Shown here one piece after another: positions 44,805 through 56,949 of a stretch of DNA of 64,000 nucleotides. Source of the stretch: Mesomycoplasma hyorhinis ATCC 17981 (GTDB taxonomy: Bacteria; Bacillota_I; Bacilli_A; Mycoplasmatales; Metamycoplasmataceae). Numbering within the stretch: position 1 is the stretch's first letter; every line of letters starts with the position of its first letter. A program made the position numbers and the translations under genes. The stretch is from the NCBI RefSeq assembly GCF_000383515.1, contig NZ_KB911485.1, forward strand, positions 1-64,000. The letters are read 5' to 3'. The notes below the pieces were generated by a model that saw only the letters and a program-made list of their open reading frames with translations, was not told the DNA's origin and did not search any database.

Positions 44805-46350
44805 GACTTACCCCTTTATCAATTGGTTGTTTCATTTTATTAATTTTAAACATTGCAACAACTACATCTGTAATTGTATATACCATTAAAGCTAATAATA
44901 AAGCTACTTGTATTAAAAAGATGATTTGAATTAAAGATAAATGAGTAGCCGGTGTAAACGCTACAGTAGCAAAGTTATATACACTTAGCAATAGTATTTC
45001 TCATCCTTGCAACACTATTGCTAGTGCAAATAAAATTAAATATGTAGAAATAAAAAGCATAGATACTAATTTAGGTTTTTTATTTCTAACAAAAAAGAAT
45101 GTAGTAATTATTCAAGAAACTAATGAACTAAGAAAGAAAATAATTCTAATACTTAACTCATTACTTAAAAATAATGTTGCTATCAAGAAAATAAAAACAA
45201 TTAATAATTGACTAACAATGAACATTACTAAATTGAATCCATTACCTTGAATCTTTATTTTAGAATAAAGATTTACAAACAAATACGCGGCTAAAATAGC
45301 TAATAAAACAATTACAAAAGGAACAAAATGTAAAGCACTAAAAGTAGATATTCCTAATGAAGAAAAATTTCCTAGTCTTGTTAAAATAATCAAATATCAA
45401 AGAAAACAACTAGCTAAAATTACAAAGAGTACTTGAATTTGATTTTTAAAGTAAGTTCTATTATATTCTTTAGAAAAAACAAAGAAAATTTTTATTAAAT
45501 TTGAACCAAAAAATATTACAGAAATCAAGATGATTAAAATAATTATTATAAATATATTTCCTATATTATCTGCTTCAAAAAGGTTTTTAATATACAAATA
45601 TCAAGAATTTTGAGTTGCTATGTATTCTTCATTTGCAATTAATTGTCCTGTGTCATCAAATTTAGCTGGTTGTGTTTTTGTAATATTGTAAATAAATATT
45701 AAAAACAAAATCACAAAGATAAATTGTGAAACAATATTAATTATTAAAACACTTTTTTTATTAAATTTTAGAGTTTCTGTTTTTCTTTTGAAGTAAAATA
45801 AAAACAAATGATAAGCAGTATTGGTTAAAACAATAAATAATAATAAAATGGAAATATAAAAAACTGAAGATGAATGTATGATTGCGGCATTTTGTGTTTC
45901 ACTTTGTTGACCAAATACATCATAATAAACTGGATTATAAAACACAAATAAGAAAAAGCTGCTAAGACTTATCGCCAAATAAATAAAAAAGAAAACTGTA
46001 TATTTTTTAATTAATTCCTTTTGGAAAAAGATATTAAAAAAGTTCTTGACCAGAGGATAAATAATACAAAAAGAAAGTATCAAAAACCTTCATATATTTA
46101 AAAAGTTTAAAGAAATATGAAGGTCTTTTTGATAAATTCAAACAAACTTTAAAGTATTAGAATCTACACCAAAAAATGTGATTGGACTAAAGATTAAAGA
46201 GATAAAAACTAAAATAAACAAAACAGATAAAATTGAATATTTTAAAATAATATTTAATTTGTTATCTCTGTGTTTAAACAGTTCATTATCATCGTAAATT
46301 TTTTTATGTTCTAAAGTTGTGCTCGATTTAGATTTTTTGGAAAGTATCAT
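44794..46350 (-). CDS. F1-like X0 ATPase-associated polytopic membrane protein (MSC_0624 family)
   Basis: A 518-residue protein with about twelve hydrophobic membrane helices and a short charged N-terminus (KKSKSSTTLEHKK). It reads as one frame with several UGA Trp codons. It is the first and only highly membrane-embedded protein of the ATPase cluster and stands where X0, the unknown membrane part replacing F0, is expected. It has no resemblance to the F0 a or c subunits: no conserved Arg helix or c-type hairpin was seen. It directly follows MIP. Confidence 0.85.
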
Positions 46351-46389
46351 TTTAATCTTTCTTGTTTTTGTTTGTTTTATGCTAATTTA

Positions 46390-48918
46390 CTACTTTTTTT
46401 GTGTAGAAGGATTTGTGTTTGTTGTTATGTCGGTGTTTTTAAATTTATAATCGTCAGGAATTTGATTTACTCCATTTTTAAACAATGAGGTTTTGAAATT
46501 AGTACCATAAATGGTTTCTAATGCTTGTCTAAATGAAGTTTTTTGCTCTTTTCCACCACCGTAAATTAAGTCATATTGAGGTAAATTATATTTACCATAT
46601 AAACCTTTGTAATCAAAACCTTCAGATCTAAAGGCAACAGCTAAACCTGTTTTGGCTGTTTCATTAGAAGCAAAGTAAACACCAACTAATTCATTGTTTT
46701 GATTACGTATAGATGATCCTGAAGCGCCTCCAACAGGTGCATAATGTCTTGGTAAGTATTCAAGTCCAAAAGCTATGTAATTTTTTGTATTGGCAACTTG
46801 AAGTTCACCTAATTCTTTTGTGACTTTTTTACCGTTTTCTTCTACTTCTTTTGTAACTTTTTTAGTATGAATAGGATCAGACATAACTGTTGATTTATGA
46901 AGCTTTTTTCCTACTTTTGGTGTAGCAATAAAAGCATCTGTTAATCCTGGTTTGTCAGCAAAACTTCTATATCCAATGTTTAAAGAAAAATAATTTCCTT
47001 TGTTAGCTCTTTGGTTTTCAGGACTATTTGCATTGTTTTCATCATTGCTTAAATTATTGTAAAAAGAAGATTCTGAATTCATTCAAAGAGAATATCCTAT
47101 TTTATTGTTTTTATAGTCATATGCATCTTGATATTGATCTAGGAAATAATCCCCAGTTGCTTGTGGATAACCAACAATAAAGAATTGATCAGTATTTGAT
47201 TTTTTACTTGTATCTTCTTTTGCTAATTGAGTATCAGCTCTAGAATAATCTTTTAAATATGAGGTTTTTAAGAATTTAATGTGTTGGGAAGTATTATGAT
47301 AATAATCATTTGTTATCGTTTTAATAAACTCATCTCTTGAACTGTACCCATCAGGTACTTTAAATTTACTAAAATCTATTTCAAGAACAGCAAAATCTAA
47401 AAATTCTTCTGCATTTTTGTATTTTTCATTTTCTTGATCTACTTTAGAAAGGTAATCTTTAGGAGAGGTATTTAAATAATCTGTTGCCCGATAAACTATT
47501 CTAATACCTGGAATTCCATAATCTGCAGGTGATATGTAATCTGCTGTTTTGTCAGCGTGATCATTTTTTGCACCAGATACTAAATCATCACGAGAAAAAC
47601 TTGCTGTGATATAAGATTCATCGGTTGCACCTTTTGTTGTTCTTAGTTTTGTTCTAATAGCAACATTAGGTTTAAGTACTGACATGCTAAAACCAGTAGC
47701 ATCTTTTTTATACTCTTCAACTACGTGATTATTTGTTCCAAAATATCATTTTGTTGGCTGGTGACCATCAGTTGGAATTGCATAATCTAAAATTCACATA
47801 GTTCCACGAGCAGTTTTTTGCAGTCGATTATTGCCTTCTTTTTGGCTTTCTAAAAAGGCTTTTAATTCATCAGGATTAATTTCATCTATTCTTGCTGGAT
47901 GACTTAATTGAATTGAATAAGTTTGTAAGGCAGCTTGTTTATATTTTTCATTTGGAATATATCTAGCAAGTCCATTTGTTTGGTTTTCATTTCTACCAAT
48001 TACATCTCATCAAGCAGGACCTTTAGGAATTTCAGCTGGATCATAAAGTTTGAGTCCTTCTACATTTCCTTTATCATCATAAACTGGCATTGTAAAACCT
48101 TTTTTTAGAGCATCATCATATGTATCTAGTTTAAGTTGTTTTGCTAGTTCGTCATATTTTTTAACTTCTTCTGGAGTTCTTTTTACGTCAGGTCTTCAAG
48201 AATTAATATCAAAAGGACTTTTTCCTTCAATTAGTGAAAGTTGACCATTTAAAGCTTGGAAATATTTTTTTGCATCAGTTTCGTATCTTTGATAATTATT
48301 TTCTGCAAAATATTGTTTGAACTCATCTTCTGAGCCTGGAGCAAATCTATTTGCTCAGTTCAAATTAATTTCTGAGCTTCTAGATTGTCTAAATCCTCCA
48401 ACTTCAACATCTTTTGTAATTGAAATATTTGGATTTTTTTTAGATGATATTTTTAATGAAAAAATTAATTTACCTTGTTCAAGCGAAGTTTCAGGATTAT
48501 TGTTTAAATATTTTTTATTTTCTACTTGGATTTGAATTTGATCATTATCATCTTTGTTTGTTGTAGCAAATTCTAATTGTTTATTTAAATCAGCTAAACT
48601 TGTATTTATAGAGTTTGTAGATAAATTAGAATAATTTGAAAAATGATCGACTCTTTTTAAAATAATAGGTAATTTTTCTAAATTAATAGTTGTGATTTCT
48701 TTTGGTGTTTTATCTGCATTAAACAAAATTGAAGGAGTTGTTGTATTTGGATCAGAAGTATCTGGATTTGTTTTGTCTGATGATTGTGAACTTGTTTCTG
48801 ATTTAGCTGGATTATTACTTGTATCACTACAAGACACTACCAATATTGGCATAATAAAAGCTGATGATATTAGTAAATTTTTTAACAGTAAATTTCTTGA
48901 TTTGCGATTTTTTTTCAT
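46390..48918 (-). CDS. Mycoplasma immunoglobulin protease (MIP), DUF31 serine protease lipoprotein
   Basis: An 842-residue lipoprotein of the DUF31 peptidase family with a chymotrypsin-like core. The lipobox is PILVVSCSD (Cys near residue 30), followed by a Ser/Thr/Asn-rich linker. The proposed catalytic triad is His398 (in TNNHVV), Asp508 (FLDFAVLEID) and Ser733 (PVGGASGSSI), which match the family order. MIP cuts antibody heavy chains held by MIB, as shown for M. mycoides subsp. capri. The AGGAGG site overlaps the MIB stop, so the two are coupled. The X0 ATPase genes follow. Confidence 0.93.
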
Positions 48919-48927
48919 AATAACCTC

Positions 48928-51483
48928 CTAGTTGAAATGGAAACTTGATGTTCCTGACTCATCAACATTAAATCCTTGATTTTTTAATGAATTTATTAAT
49001 TGTGAATCTGATTTATCAACAATAATAGATCTATTTGTAAACAATTTAGTATCATCGTGTTTTTGTCTTCCATTTTCTAAAAGAATATTTAAATTAGAGG
49101 CACCTGTTGATGTTAGAGTATGAACTGAACCTTTAGCCACTACTTTAATTCTTTTGGTTGCACCATCATTTGAAAAGAATATTTTTGGTTTTGGCTGAGC
49201 CATTGGAACTGAAGTGTCTAAAACATCAAAATGTGCATTATTTAATTCATCAACATCGATTTCAAATGTATTACTATTGTTATATAGTCCAATTCTTGTT
49301 AATTTTCTTGGTTTTGAGTTAGAGGATTTTTGAGTATCAGTAAAGTTTAATCCTCTTAATGATTTCATTTTAGTAACTCTTGTTAAATCTAAACCAGTTG
49401 GATATGAATTTTCTGATTCATTAACATCTGGTTGAAGTCCAGGTCCTCATCCACCTTGAAATACTTTTTCATTATTTCTTGTTCAGTAAGCCATACGAAG
49501 ACCATCATTAATTCTTTTATAATCTTTTGGTTCGTGACCTCCTGTGTAATCGGAATCATCAAAAGCAAGTGAATTAAAGGTTACTCTTGTAGCTACTTTA
49601 GCTCCTGGCGCGTAATCAAAACTTACATTGTAATCATTCGTATTATATCAAGCTACATTTTTTAAAGCTCATGGATTTATTGCTCAATCATCAGAAAGTG
49701 AGTTACCTTCTGTATAAATAGAGAGCTCATCAATTTGTTTATTTTCTAAAGCTAGTAGAGCTGAGGTGTTAGTAGAATCCATCAAGAGTTCTAGTTGTGG
49801 AAGTTTTGTTGGTAACTCAGCTAAAATGTCTTTAAATTTCTGATTAGCATCATTTTTACCAATGTGGAAAAATCTATATGAAGTTATTTCTTTATGATCT
49901 GCTGTTAATTCTTTAATTAATTTTCTAACTCTTTCATAACCAGAAGGATTTGAAAAATCTACAGTTACAACTATTCCTTCATTTCTGCTTGTTTTTGCTT
50001 TGTTATCTGCATTTTTAGTTAGTTTTGAAATATTAATTCCATCTGATTTAGAAACATTATATTTTTTATATTCTTCTCCATTTGTAACATCTGTTTTAGT
50101 TCAACCTTCATATGTTCCGTTTAAAATGTCACCCCCTGATCTTCCATAATAACTAGAATAACCAAAGGCACGGCGTTCTTCATTGTCTCTTTGAAGTAAA
50201 GATGTTACTTGATTTAAAATAGGGCTTCAAGAATAAGAATGTAATGTTCCATCAGCATCAACAGTAATATTAGTATTATCTGGATTTATTGTGAATCCTT
50301 TTTTCAGATATTCTTCGTTTTCCTTTGAACCTTTAACTAATTTATTATAATCAAGGTAATAAATAAGTTTTGCATATTTAACATTTTTAGCATCTTGTTC
50401 TAATTGTTTAGCTGCTTTTACTTTATCACTTTGCTCATTATATTTGACTTGTCATTTCTCTAATTTAAGTTTATTTTCATCTGTGAAAGTTTCTCGACCA
50501 TTTGAATCAAAACCATTTCTTGGTGGACGTTCTCGTTGCAATTGTTCCATCTCTTGATTTGCTTTTTCTATTGCTTCTTTTGCTTTTTTAAGATCATTTT
50601 CATATGTTTGTTTGATAGTTGGATATAAATCATACCCCTCTTTTGTTAAAAACTCTCTAACTTTATCTCCATTATCAAATAATTGCTGTCATTTAGAAAA
50701 CATATTTTTGTAGTAATTTTCATAATTTTGAGCCACTACAGCAGCCACTGCTTTATCACCTTGTGAAATTGTATCTGCATAGATACTAAAAGCAGAACCT
50801 TGAACTGAGTTTTTTAATGCAGTTGCTGTATTTTTAAGGTTTTGTGCTTGTATCTCTGGAGTTACTTCAATATTAATAATTTCATCTATTACTTGTGATT
50901 GATATGGAATTCTGTTAGCTAGACCATTTTGGTTATCATAGGTTGAATATTGTCTATTTGGTTTTTTACGAACTAAAGCTCTTACATCGTGTCCTTCTCA
51001 TTTTAAAGTAACATAACCTGTTTCATCATCTTTAAAAGTTTGTTGTATTGAAGGAGCTGGTTCTACTACTGGAGGTGTTTCAGGTTCAGGAGCTGGTTCT
51101 ACTACTGGAGGTGTTTCAGGTTCAGGAGCTGGTTCTGGTTTTGGAGTTTTTGGCGGGGTTTTTGGCGGATTAACTACAACCGGAGGAGTTGGCACTGGAT
51201 CAGGTTTTTTCTCTTCAGGTTTAGGATTAGGTTTTAAATTTTTGTCGTTTAAAGCATCCAATGCCTTATTAGTATCGGCATTTTCTATGGATTGTAAGGT
51301 TACACTGTTAGCATTGAGCTTATCTAAAATTTTTACATCTTCTTTAGAATCTGTGTTTTTTGATGCAACATAATAAATGATTCCAACAACAGATGGAACA
51401 CTTAAGACAGTTACAAAAGAAAATAATACTTGTTGGTTTTTAGATTTTTTGAGAAATTTTTTTGTTTTCTTTAAAAAATTCAT
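48928..51483 (-). CDS. Mycoplasma immunoglobulin-binding protein (MIB)
   Basis: An 851-residue surface protein with a basic cytoplasmic start, one membrane anchor (about residues 20-41), a proline-rich stalk and a large outer part. The stalk includes two 12-residue repeats of the type PAPEPETPPVVE (tandem 36-base units around 51057-51130). The outer part has coiled-coil and LRR-like stretches (for example PTKLPQLELLMDSTNTSALLALENKQI, split here) and ends in the TRGX-type region without lipobox. MIB proteins wrap around the Fv of antibodies and recruit MIP. Family assignment is based on its partner, order and architecture. A 17-base A tract lies upstream. Confidence 0.9.
51057..51135. repeat. 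36-base tandem repeat in the MIB stalk
   Basis: Two nearly identical 36-base units plus a partial third encode the Pro/Glu/Val repeat of the MIB stalk. Changes in copy number would keep the frame and alter the stalk length. Confidence 0.85.
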
Positions 51484-51545
51484 TGCAACCCCCTTGAATT
51501 CTTCAATATTTTACTACTATTTCGCTTTTTTTTTTTTTTTTTAGA
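51484..51545 (-). promoter_or_regulatory. MIB promoter with a 17-base poly-A tract
   Basis: A TAAAAT -10 box (51508-51513, minus strand) lies 25 bases before the MIB start. A run of 17 A on the minus strand (T on plus, 51526-51542) covers the -35 position and upstream spacer. The ribosome site is the GGGGG run just before ATG. Slippage in such tracts controls surface lipoprotein genes in M. hyorhinis (vlp), so phase variation of the MIB-MIP-ATPase unit is plausible. Confidence 0.65.
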
Positions 51546-51573
51546 AGAACTCTACAAAGAGCACAAATGAAAT

Positions 51574-51600
51574 ACAACTTTAATTATTCTAATTAAAGCT
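51574..51600 (-). terminator. Possible terminator after folA
   Basis: A hairpin CTTTAATTA / TAATTAAAG lies about 45 bases after the folA stop. The tail has few T, so termination may be weak and thyA-folA transcription could continue into MIB. Confidence 0.35.
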
Positions 51601-51638
51601 CAAAAATTCTTGTTTTAACTAAAGAAAGATAAAAGCTT

Positions 51639-52118
51639 TTATTTTACTTTTTTCTTAAAGGTTTTTACCACAAAACTTCCTTTATCTTCTTCGTATACAA
51701 GATCAAAAAGATCTCAATTTATGTTTTTTAAATAACGATTTCCTACATATTTTCCTTTGATAAACGACACTATTAAAATATCTGATTCAGGTATTAAAGC
51801 TGTGTAAATCATCAAGCCACCTGTTATATACAAATCTTTATCTGGATTTCTTTGATATTCTTTGATTAATCAAGAATAATCATTGATTATATGAACTTCA
51901 GGATGTTCTACTTTGAACTCAGGATCATCACTAATTACATACATTTTTCTTCTATCAAAAATTTTAGGTAAAGATAAAAATGTGTTTTTACCCATTAATA
52001 AAGTTTTATCTAATGTTGTTTGTCTAAAATGTGCAAATTCTTCTTTTATGTGCCAAGGCATTGAATTATCTTTGCCTATTAAACCATCTTCTGTCATCGC
52101 CCAAATTGAAATTATCAT
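51639..52118 (-). CDS. folA: Dihydrofolate reductase
   Basis: A 159-residue enzyme that regenerates tetrahydrofolate for dTMP synthesis. It has the N-terminal [20 protein letters not shown] and the catalytic acidic residue in [11 protein letters not shown] (E of KEE). [10 protein letters not shown] is the NADPH-binding motif and the GG of ITGGLMIY the second one. Trp codons are UGA in the second half. It overlaps the thyA stop (TAATG). Confidence 0.95.
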
Positions 52119-52978
52119 TATACTGCTACTTCTCCTTTAATAAATGAATCGTGTTCGTAATCTATTAATTGTAAATCTTCAAATTGAATATCAAAAAAAG
52201 GTTTTTTTGTTATCTTAAGTTTTGGTAATTTATGTGGTATTCTAGTAAGTTGCAAATTTACTTGATCAATGTGATTTACATAAATATGAGCATCACCAAT
52301 TGTATGAATAAACTCACCTACTTCTAATTCACATTCTTGTGCAATCATAAAAACTAGCAAGGAATATGAAGCAATATTAAAAGGAACTCCCAAAAATGCA
52401 TCAGCACTTCTTTGATATAGTTGACAAGAAAGTTTATTGTTTGCAACATAAAATTGGAATAAACTATGACAAGGTGGTAAAAGCATACTATCAATTTCTA
52501 ATGGATTTCAAGCAGAAACAATTAATCTTCTTGAATTAGGATTTGTTTTGATTTCTTGAATTACTTTTTTAAGTTGATCTACGCCTAAAAAGTTTCTTCA
52601 TTGTTTACCATAAACTGGACCTAGTTCACCGAATTGCTTTGCAAATGAAGGATTTTCTTTAATTTTTACAATAAATTCTTTTAAGCTTTCTCCTTGAAAT
52701 TCTTTGCTTTTTTTATAATTTTCATAAGGTCATTCATTTCAAATATTTACATTGTTATCGACTAAATATTTGATATTAGTATCACCTTTAATAAACCATA
52801 ATAACTCATGTGCTATTGAAGCAAAATTTGTTTTTTTAGTAGTTACTAAAGGAAAACCTTCAGATAAATCAAATCTCATTTGATAACCAAAAGTGTTTAT
52901 ACTATCTACTATAGTTCTATTGGTTTTCTTAATTCCTTTTTGTAAAATGTGCCTTAAAAACTCTAAATACTGTCTCAT
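52118..52978 (-). CDS. thyA: Thymidylate synthase
   Basis: A 286-residue enzyme that makes dTMP from dUMP using methylene-tetrahydrofolate. The catalytic Cys lies in [12 protein letters not shown]. Other hallmarks are [42 protein letters not shown] and [14 protein letters not shown] Trp codons break it under the standard code. It forms a coupled pair with folA, which recycles the dihydrofolate it produces. Confidence 0.96.
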
Positions 52979-52999
52979 TTTTATATTCCTTTATTAGAA

Positions 53000-53208
53000 G
53001 TAGTTATTTTTTATTATATATATTTGGGGGTAGAAAAATAAAATTTGTATAAAATTATTTTTTTAACTTTTTTTAAATATTTTTTAACAATAAAAATCTT
53101 TTTTTTGGTAATATTTAAAAACATTATTAATTTGTGAAATATATTCACTAAACTAAAAGTTTATAATTCACAAATTAATATATTTTTAGCTAAAAAGGAG
53201 GAAATAAA
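53000..53208 (+). promoter_or_regulatory. Region between thyA and nrdF
   Basis: About 200 bases separating two divergent operons for deoxynucleotide synthesis. I see a partial inverted repeat around TTTGTGAA/TTCACAAA (53132-53172: TTTGTGAAATATATTCAC and ATAATTCACAAATTAATA), which could be an operator for both or for nrdF. An AAAGGAGG precedes nrdF. No NrdR-type gene lies in the window. Confidence 0.4.
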
Positions 53209-54243
53209 ATGCAAGCAGCTAGTAAAAAGCAAAAAAATGCATATTACAAAGAGTCTGTATCACCATTAGAATTTGCATTAAACAAATTCAATGGCAAAAT
53301 GCGTTCAGTAAATTGAAATGTAATTAATGATAACAAAGATCTTGAAGTGTGAAACAGAGTAGTTCAAAATTTTTGACTTCCTGAAAAAATTCCTGTTTCC
53401 AATGATTTAGAAACTTGAAGAACTCTAAGTCCAACATGAAAAAGAGTTATTACTAGAACTTTTACTGGTTTAACTCTTTTAGACACTATTCAAGCAACAA
53501 TTGGAGATGTAGCTCAGATTCCTTATTCACAAACCGATCATGAACAAGTAATTTATGCTAACTTTGCTTTTATGGTAGGTGTTCACGCTAGATCTTATGG
53601 AACAATTTTTTCCACTTTATGTACCAGTGAAGAAATAGAAGAAGCTCATGAATGAGTAATCAACACAAAAAGTTTACAAGCTAGAGCACAAGCATTAATT
53701 CCATATTACACAGGAAAAGATCCTTTAAAATCTAAAGTTGCAGCAGCTATGATGCCAGGATTTTTACTTTATGGTGGTTTTTATCTTCCATTTTATTTAT
53801 CCGCTAGATCAAAACTTCCTAACACATCAGATATCATCAGATTAATTTTAAGAGATAAAGTTATTCACAACTACTATTCAGGATATAAATATCAAAAGAA
53901 AGTAGAAAAACTACCTCTTAAAAAACAAGAAGAAATGAAAAAATTTGTTTTTGACTTACTTTATGAATTAATTGATTTAGAAAAAACTTATTTAAATGAA
54001 CTTTATTCAGAAGTAGGACTTGCAGAAGAAGCTATTAAATTTAGTGTTTACAATGCAGGAAAATTCTTACAAAACCTAGGTTATGACTCTCCATTTACAG
54101 AAGAAGAAACAAGAATAGAACCTGAAATTTTCAACCAACTTTCAGCAAGAGCAGATGAAAATCACGACTTTTTTTCAGGAAATGGTTCATCTTATGTTAT
54201 GGGTGTAAGTGAAGAAACAGAAGACGAAGATTGAGATTTTTAA
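53209..54243 (+). CDS. nrdF: Ribonucleotide reductase small subunit, metal-free class Ie (VPK type)
   Basis: A 344-residue R2 subunit that supplies the radical for ribonucleotide reduction. Three of the six metal ligands of normal NrdF are replaced: V123 (FMVGVH, normally Glu), P183 (AMMPGF, normally Glu) and K217 (LRDKVIH, normally Glu). D92, H126 and H220 remain. The tyrosine that becomes DOPA in this class corresponds to Y130 (HARSY). This is the VPK pattern of class Ie reductases described in mycoplasmas and some pathogens. A strong AAAGGAGG precedes the start. nrdI, required to activate it, follows directly. Confidence 0.95.
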
Positions 54244-54246
54244 ATT

Positions 54247-54708
54247 ATGCACAAAGATATTATTGAAGTAGATGAAAAATTAATTAAAAAACCAGAAGGA
54301 GAAATTTTTTTAGTTTATTTTTCATCTATTTCTAACAACACTCATAGATTTATTCAAAAACTAGGTTTTGATAACGTAAGAATTCCAGTTGAAATGGAAG
54401 AAAAAATTAATGTTAATCGTGATTATGTAATGTTTTGCCCAACATACAGTGGTGGTGGAGATCAAACATCAGGAGCTGTTCCTAAACAAGTAATTCAATT
54501 TTTAAACAATGAATCTAATAGAAAATTTTGCCGTGGTGTTATTGCTTCAGGTAATACAAATTTTGGTGATACATTTGCAATCGCTGGCACCATCTTATCT
54601 AAAAAATTACAAGTACCTTTACTATATCAATTTGAACTCTTAGGTACTCAAACAGATGTAATAAATGTTCAAAATATAATTAAGAAATTTTGAAATAAAA
54701 GTTCCTAA
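54247..54708 (+). CDS. nrdI: NrdI flavodoxin-like activase
   Basis: A 153-residue flavodoxin-like protein that delivers superoxide to NrdF. It has VYFSSISNNTHRFIQKLG at the FMN phosphate loop and the CPTYSGG and GNTNFGDTFAIAG blocks typical of NrdI. In class Ie systems NrdI is needed to form the DOPA radical. It starts 4 bases after nrdF; no terminator separates it from nrdE. Confidence 0.95.
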
Positions 54709-54782
54709 TTTTTCCATTTAATAAAAAAATCAAGCAAAATAAAGATAAATTTAAAAAATATAAGAAGGAAATGGTTTGTATT

Positions 54783-56948
54783 ATGACTAAAAAACAAGTA
54801 GATAACAACACTTTAACAGGAAGTGTTTCAGAAGAGTACATTACTTTAAACGCTAAGTCAAAATTATTCTTAAAATACAAAGAATCTTATAAATTTGACC
54901 AACAAGCAGCTGATAGTTATATAAAACATCATATTGAACCTAGATATAGAAAATTCAACTCAGTAAGAGAAAGAATTACTTGATTAATTGAAAATGATTA
55001 TTATGATGAAAAAGTAATTAATGAATACACTTTTGAAGAACTTGAAAAACTAACTCAAGAAGCATACAAATATAAACACCATTTTCCTTCTTTTATGGGG
55101 GCTCTTAAATTTTATTCAAGTTATGCTCTTAAATCTAATGATTCGCAAGAATATTTAGAACATTTTCAAGAAAGAGCTCTTTTAAATGCTTTGTTTTTAG
55201 CAAAAGGTAACTCAGAAAGCGCTTCAAGCATTCTAAGACAAATAATGCTAGGTCGTTTTCAACCAGCTACTCCTACATTTTTAAACGCTGGTAAAAAAAA
55301 TAGAGGTGAATACGTTTCTTGTTATTTAATTCGGATTGAAGATAATATGGAATCCATTTCTAGAGCAGTTACTACTTCTTTACAACTTAGCAAAAGAGGT
55401 GGTGGTGTTTCTATTTTACTTTCTAACTTAAGAGAAATGGGTGCACCAATTAAAAAAATCGAAAATCAAGCAACAGGTGTAATTCCTGTTATGAAAATAC
55501 TTGAAGATTCTTTTTCATATGCTAATCAACTAGGTCAAAGACAAGGTGCTGGAGCTGTTTATCTAAATGTGCATCACCCTGATATTTTAAGTTTTCTAGA
55601 TACTAAAAGAGAAAATGCTGATGAAAAAATTAGAATTAAATCACTCTCACTTGGTGTTGTTATCCCGGATATTACTTTTGAATTAGCAAAAGATAACAAA
55701 GATATGGCTTTATTTAGTGTCTACGATGTTGAAAGAGAATACAAAAAAGCTTTTTCTGATATTTCAATCACTCAAGAATATTACAAAATGCTTGAAAATC
55801 CTAACATTAAAAAAAACTTTATAAATGCACGTAAACTCTTTACAACTATAGCAGAATTGCATTTTGAAAGTGGTTATCCATATATTTTATTTGATGATAC
55901 AGTTAATAGAAGAAATGCACATAAAAATAGAATAGTAATGTCTAATTTATGTTCAGAAATTGTACAACCTTCAACTCCTTCTGAATATCTTCCTGATTTA
56001 ACTTTTACTAAAAAAGGTGAAGATATTTGTTGTAATTTAGGTTCATTAAATATTGATAAAGCAATGGAAAGTGGAAAAGAATTTGGTGAATTAGTTTATC
56101 AAGCAATAGTTTCTCTGGATCATGTTTCTAGAACCTCTGATCTTTCTTCAGCACCTTCTATTGAAAATGGAAATAACAAAAACCACGCTGTTGGTCTTGG
56201 TGCTATGAACTTACATGGTTTTTTAGCTACTAATCACATTTACTATGATTCAAAAGAAGCGCTTGATTTTACCAATATTTTCTTTTACACAATGGCATAT
56301 CACGCATTTAAATCTTCTTCTATTCTAGCGCAAAAATTTGGTGCTTTTGAACATTTTAAAGAATCCAAATTTGCTGATGGTTCATATTTTGACAAATATA
56401 CAAAAGTATCTGAAAAAGAATATCAACCAAAGACACAAAAAATTAAAGAAGTGTTTGAAAAATATCAAGTTACTATTCCGACAAAACAAGACTGAATTGA
56501 ATTAGTTGAAAACATTAAAAGAGTTGGTATTGCTAATTCACATCTAATGGCTGTTGCTCCAACAGGTTCAATTTCTTACCTTTCTTCTTGTACACCAAGC
56601 CTACAACCTGTAGTTGCTCCTGTTGAAACCAGAAAAGAAGGAAAAATTGGTAGAGTATATGTTCCTGCTTACAAAATGAATCAAGAAAATATGAAATTCT
56701 ATTCATTAGGTGCATATGAATTAGGTCCTGATCCAATTATTGACATTGCAGCAGAAGCTCAAAAGCACATTGACCAATCCATTTCTTTAACTTTATTTTT
56801 AAAAGACACAGCAACTACTAGAGATTTAAACAAAGCTTACATTAGAGCATTTAAAAAAGGTTGTGGTTCTATTTATTATGTACGTATTAGACAAGAGGTT
56901 TTAGAAGACTCAGAAAACTACGATGAATGCGAGGCTTGTGTAATTTAA
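54783..56948 (+). CDS. nrdE: Ribonucleotide reductase large subunit
   Basis: A 721-residue catalytic subunit. Visible are the catalytic cysteines in YVSCYLI and NLCSEI with ICCNLGSLN, the PTGSISYLSSCTPS block and the C-terminal redox tail ECEACVI. Two UGA Trp codons break the frame under the standard code. The start is uncertain: an ATG at 54771 is fused to the AAGGA site and the ATG at 54783 is 14 bases from it. It completes the nrdF-nrdI-nrdE operon. Confidence 0.95.
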
Positions 56949-56949
56949 T

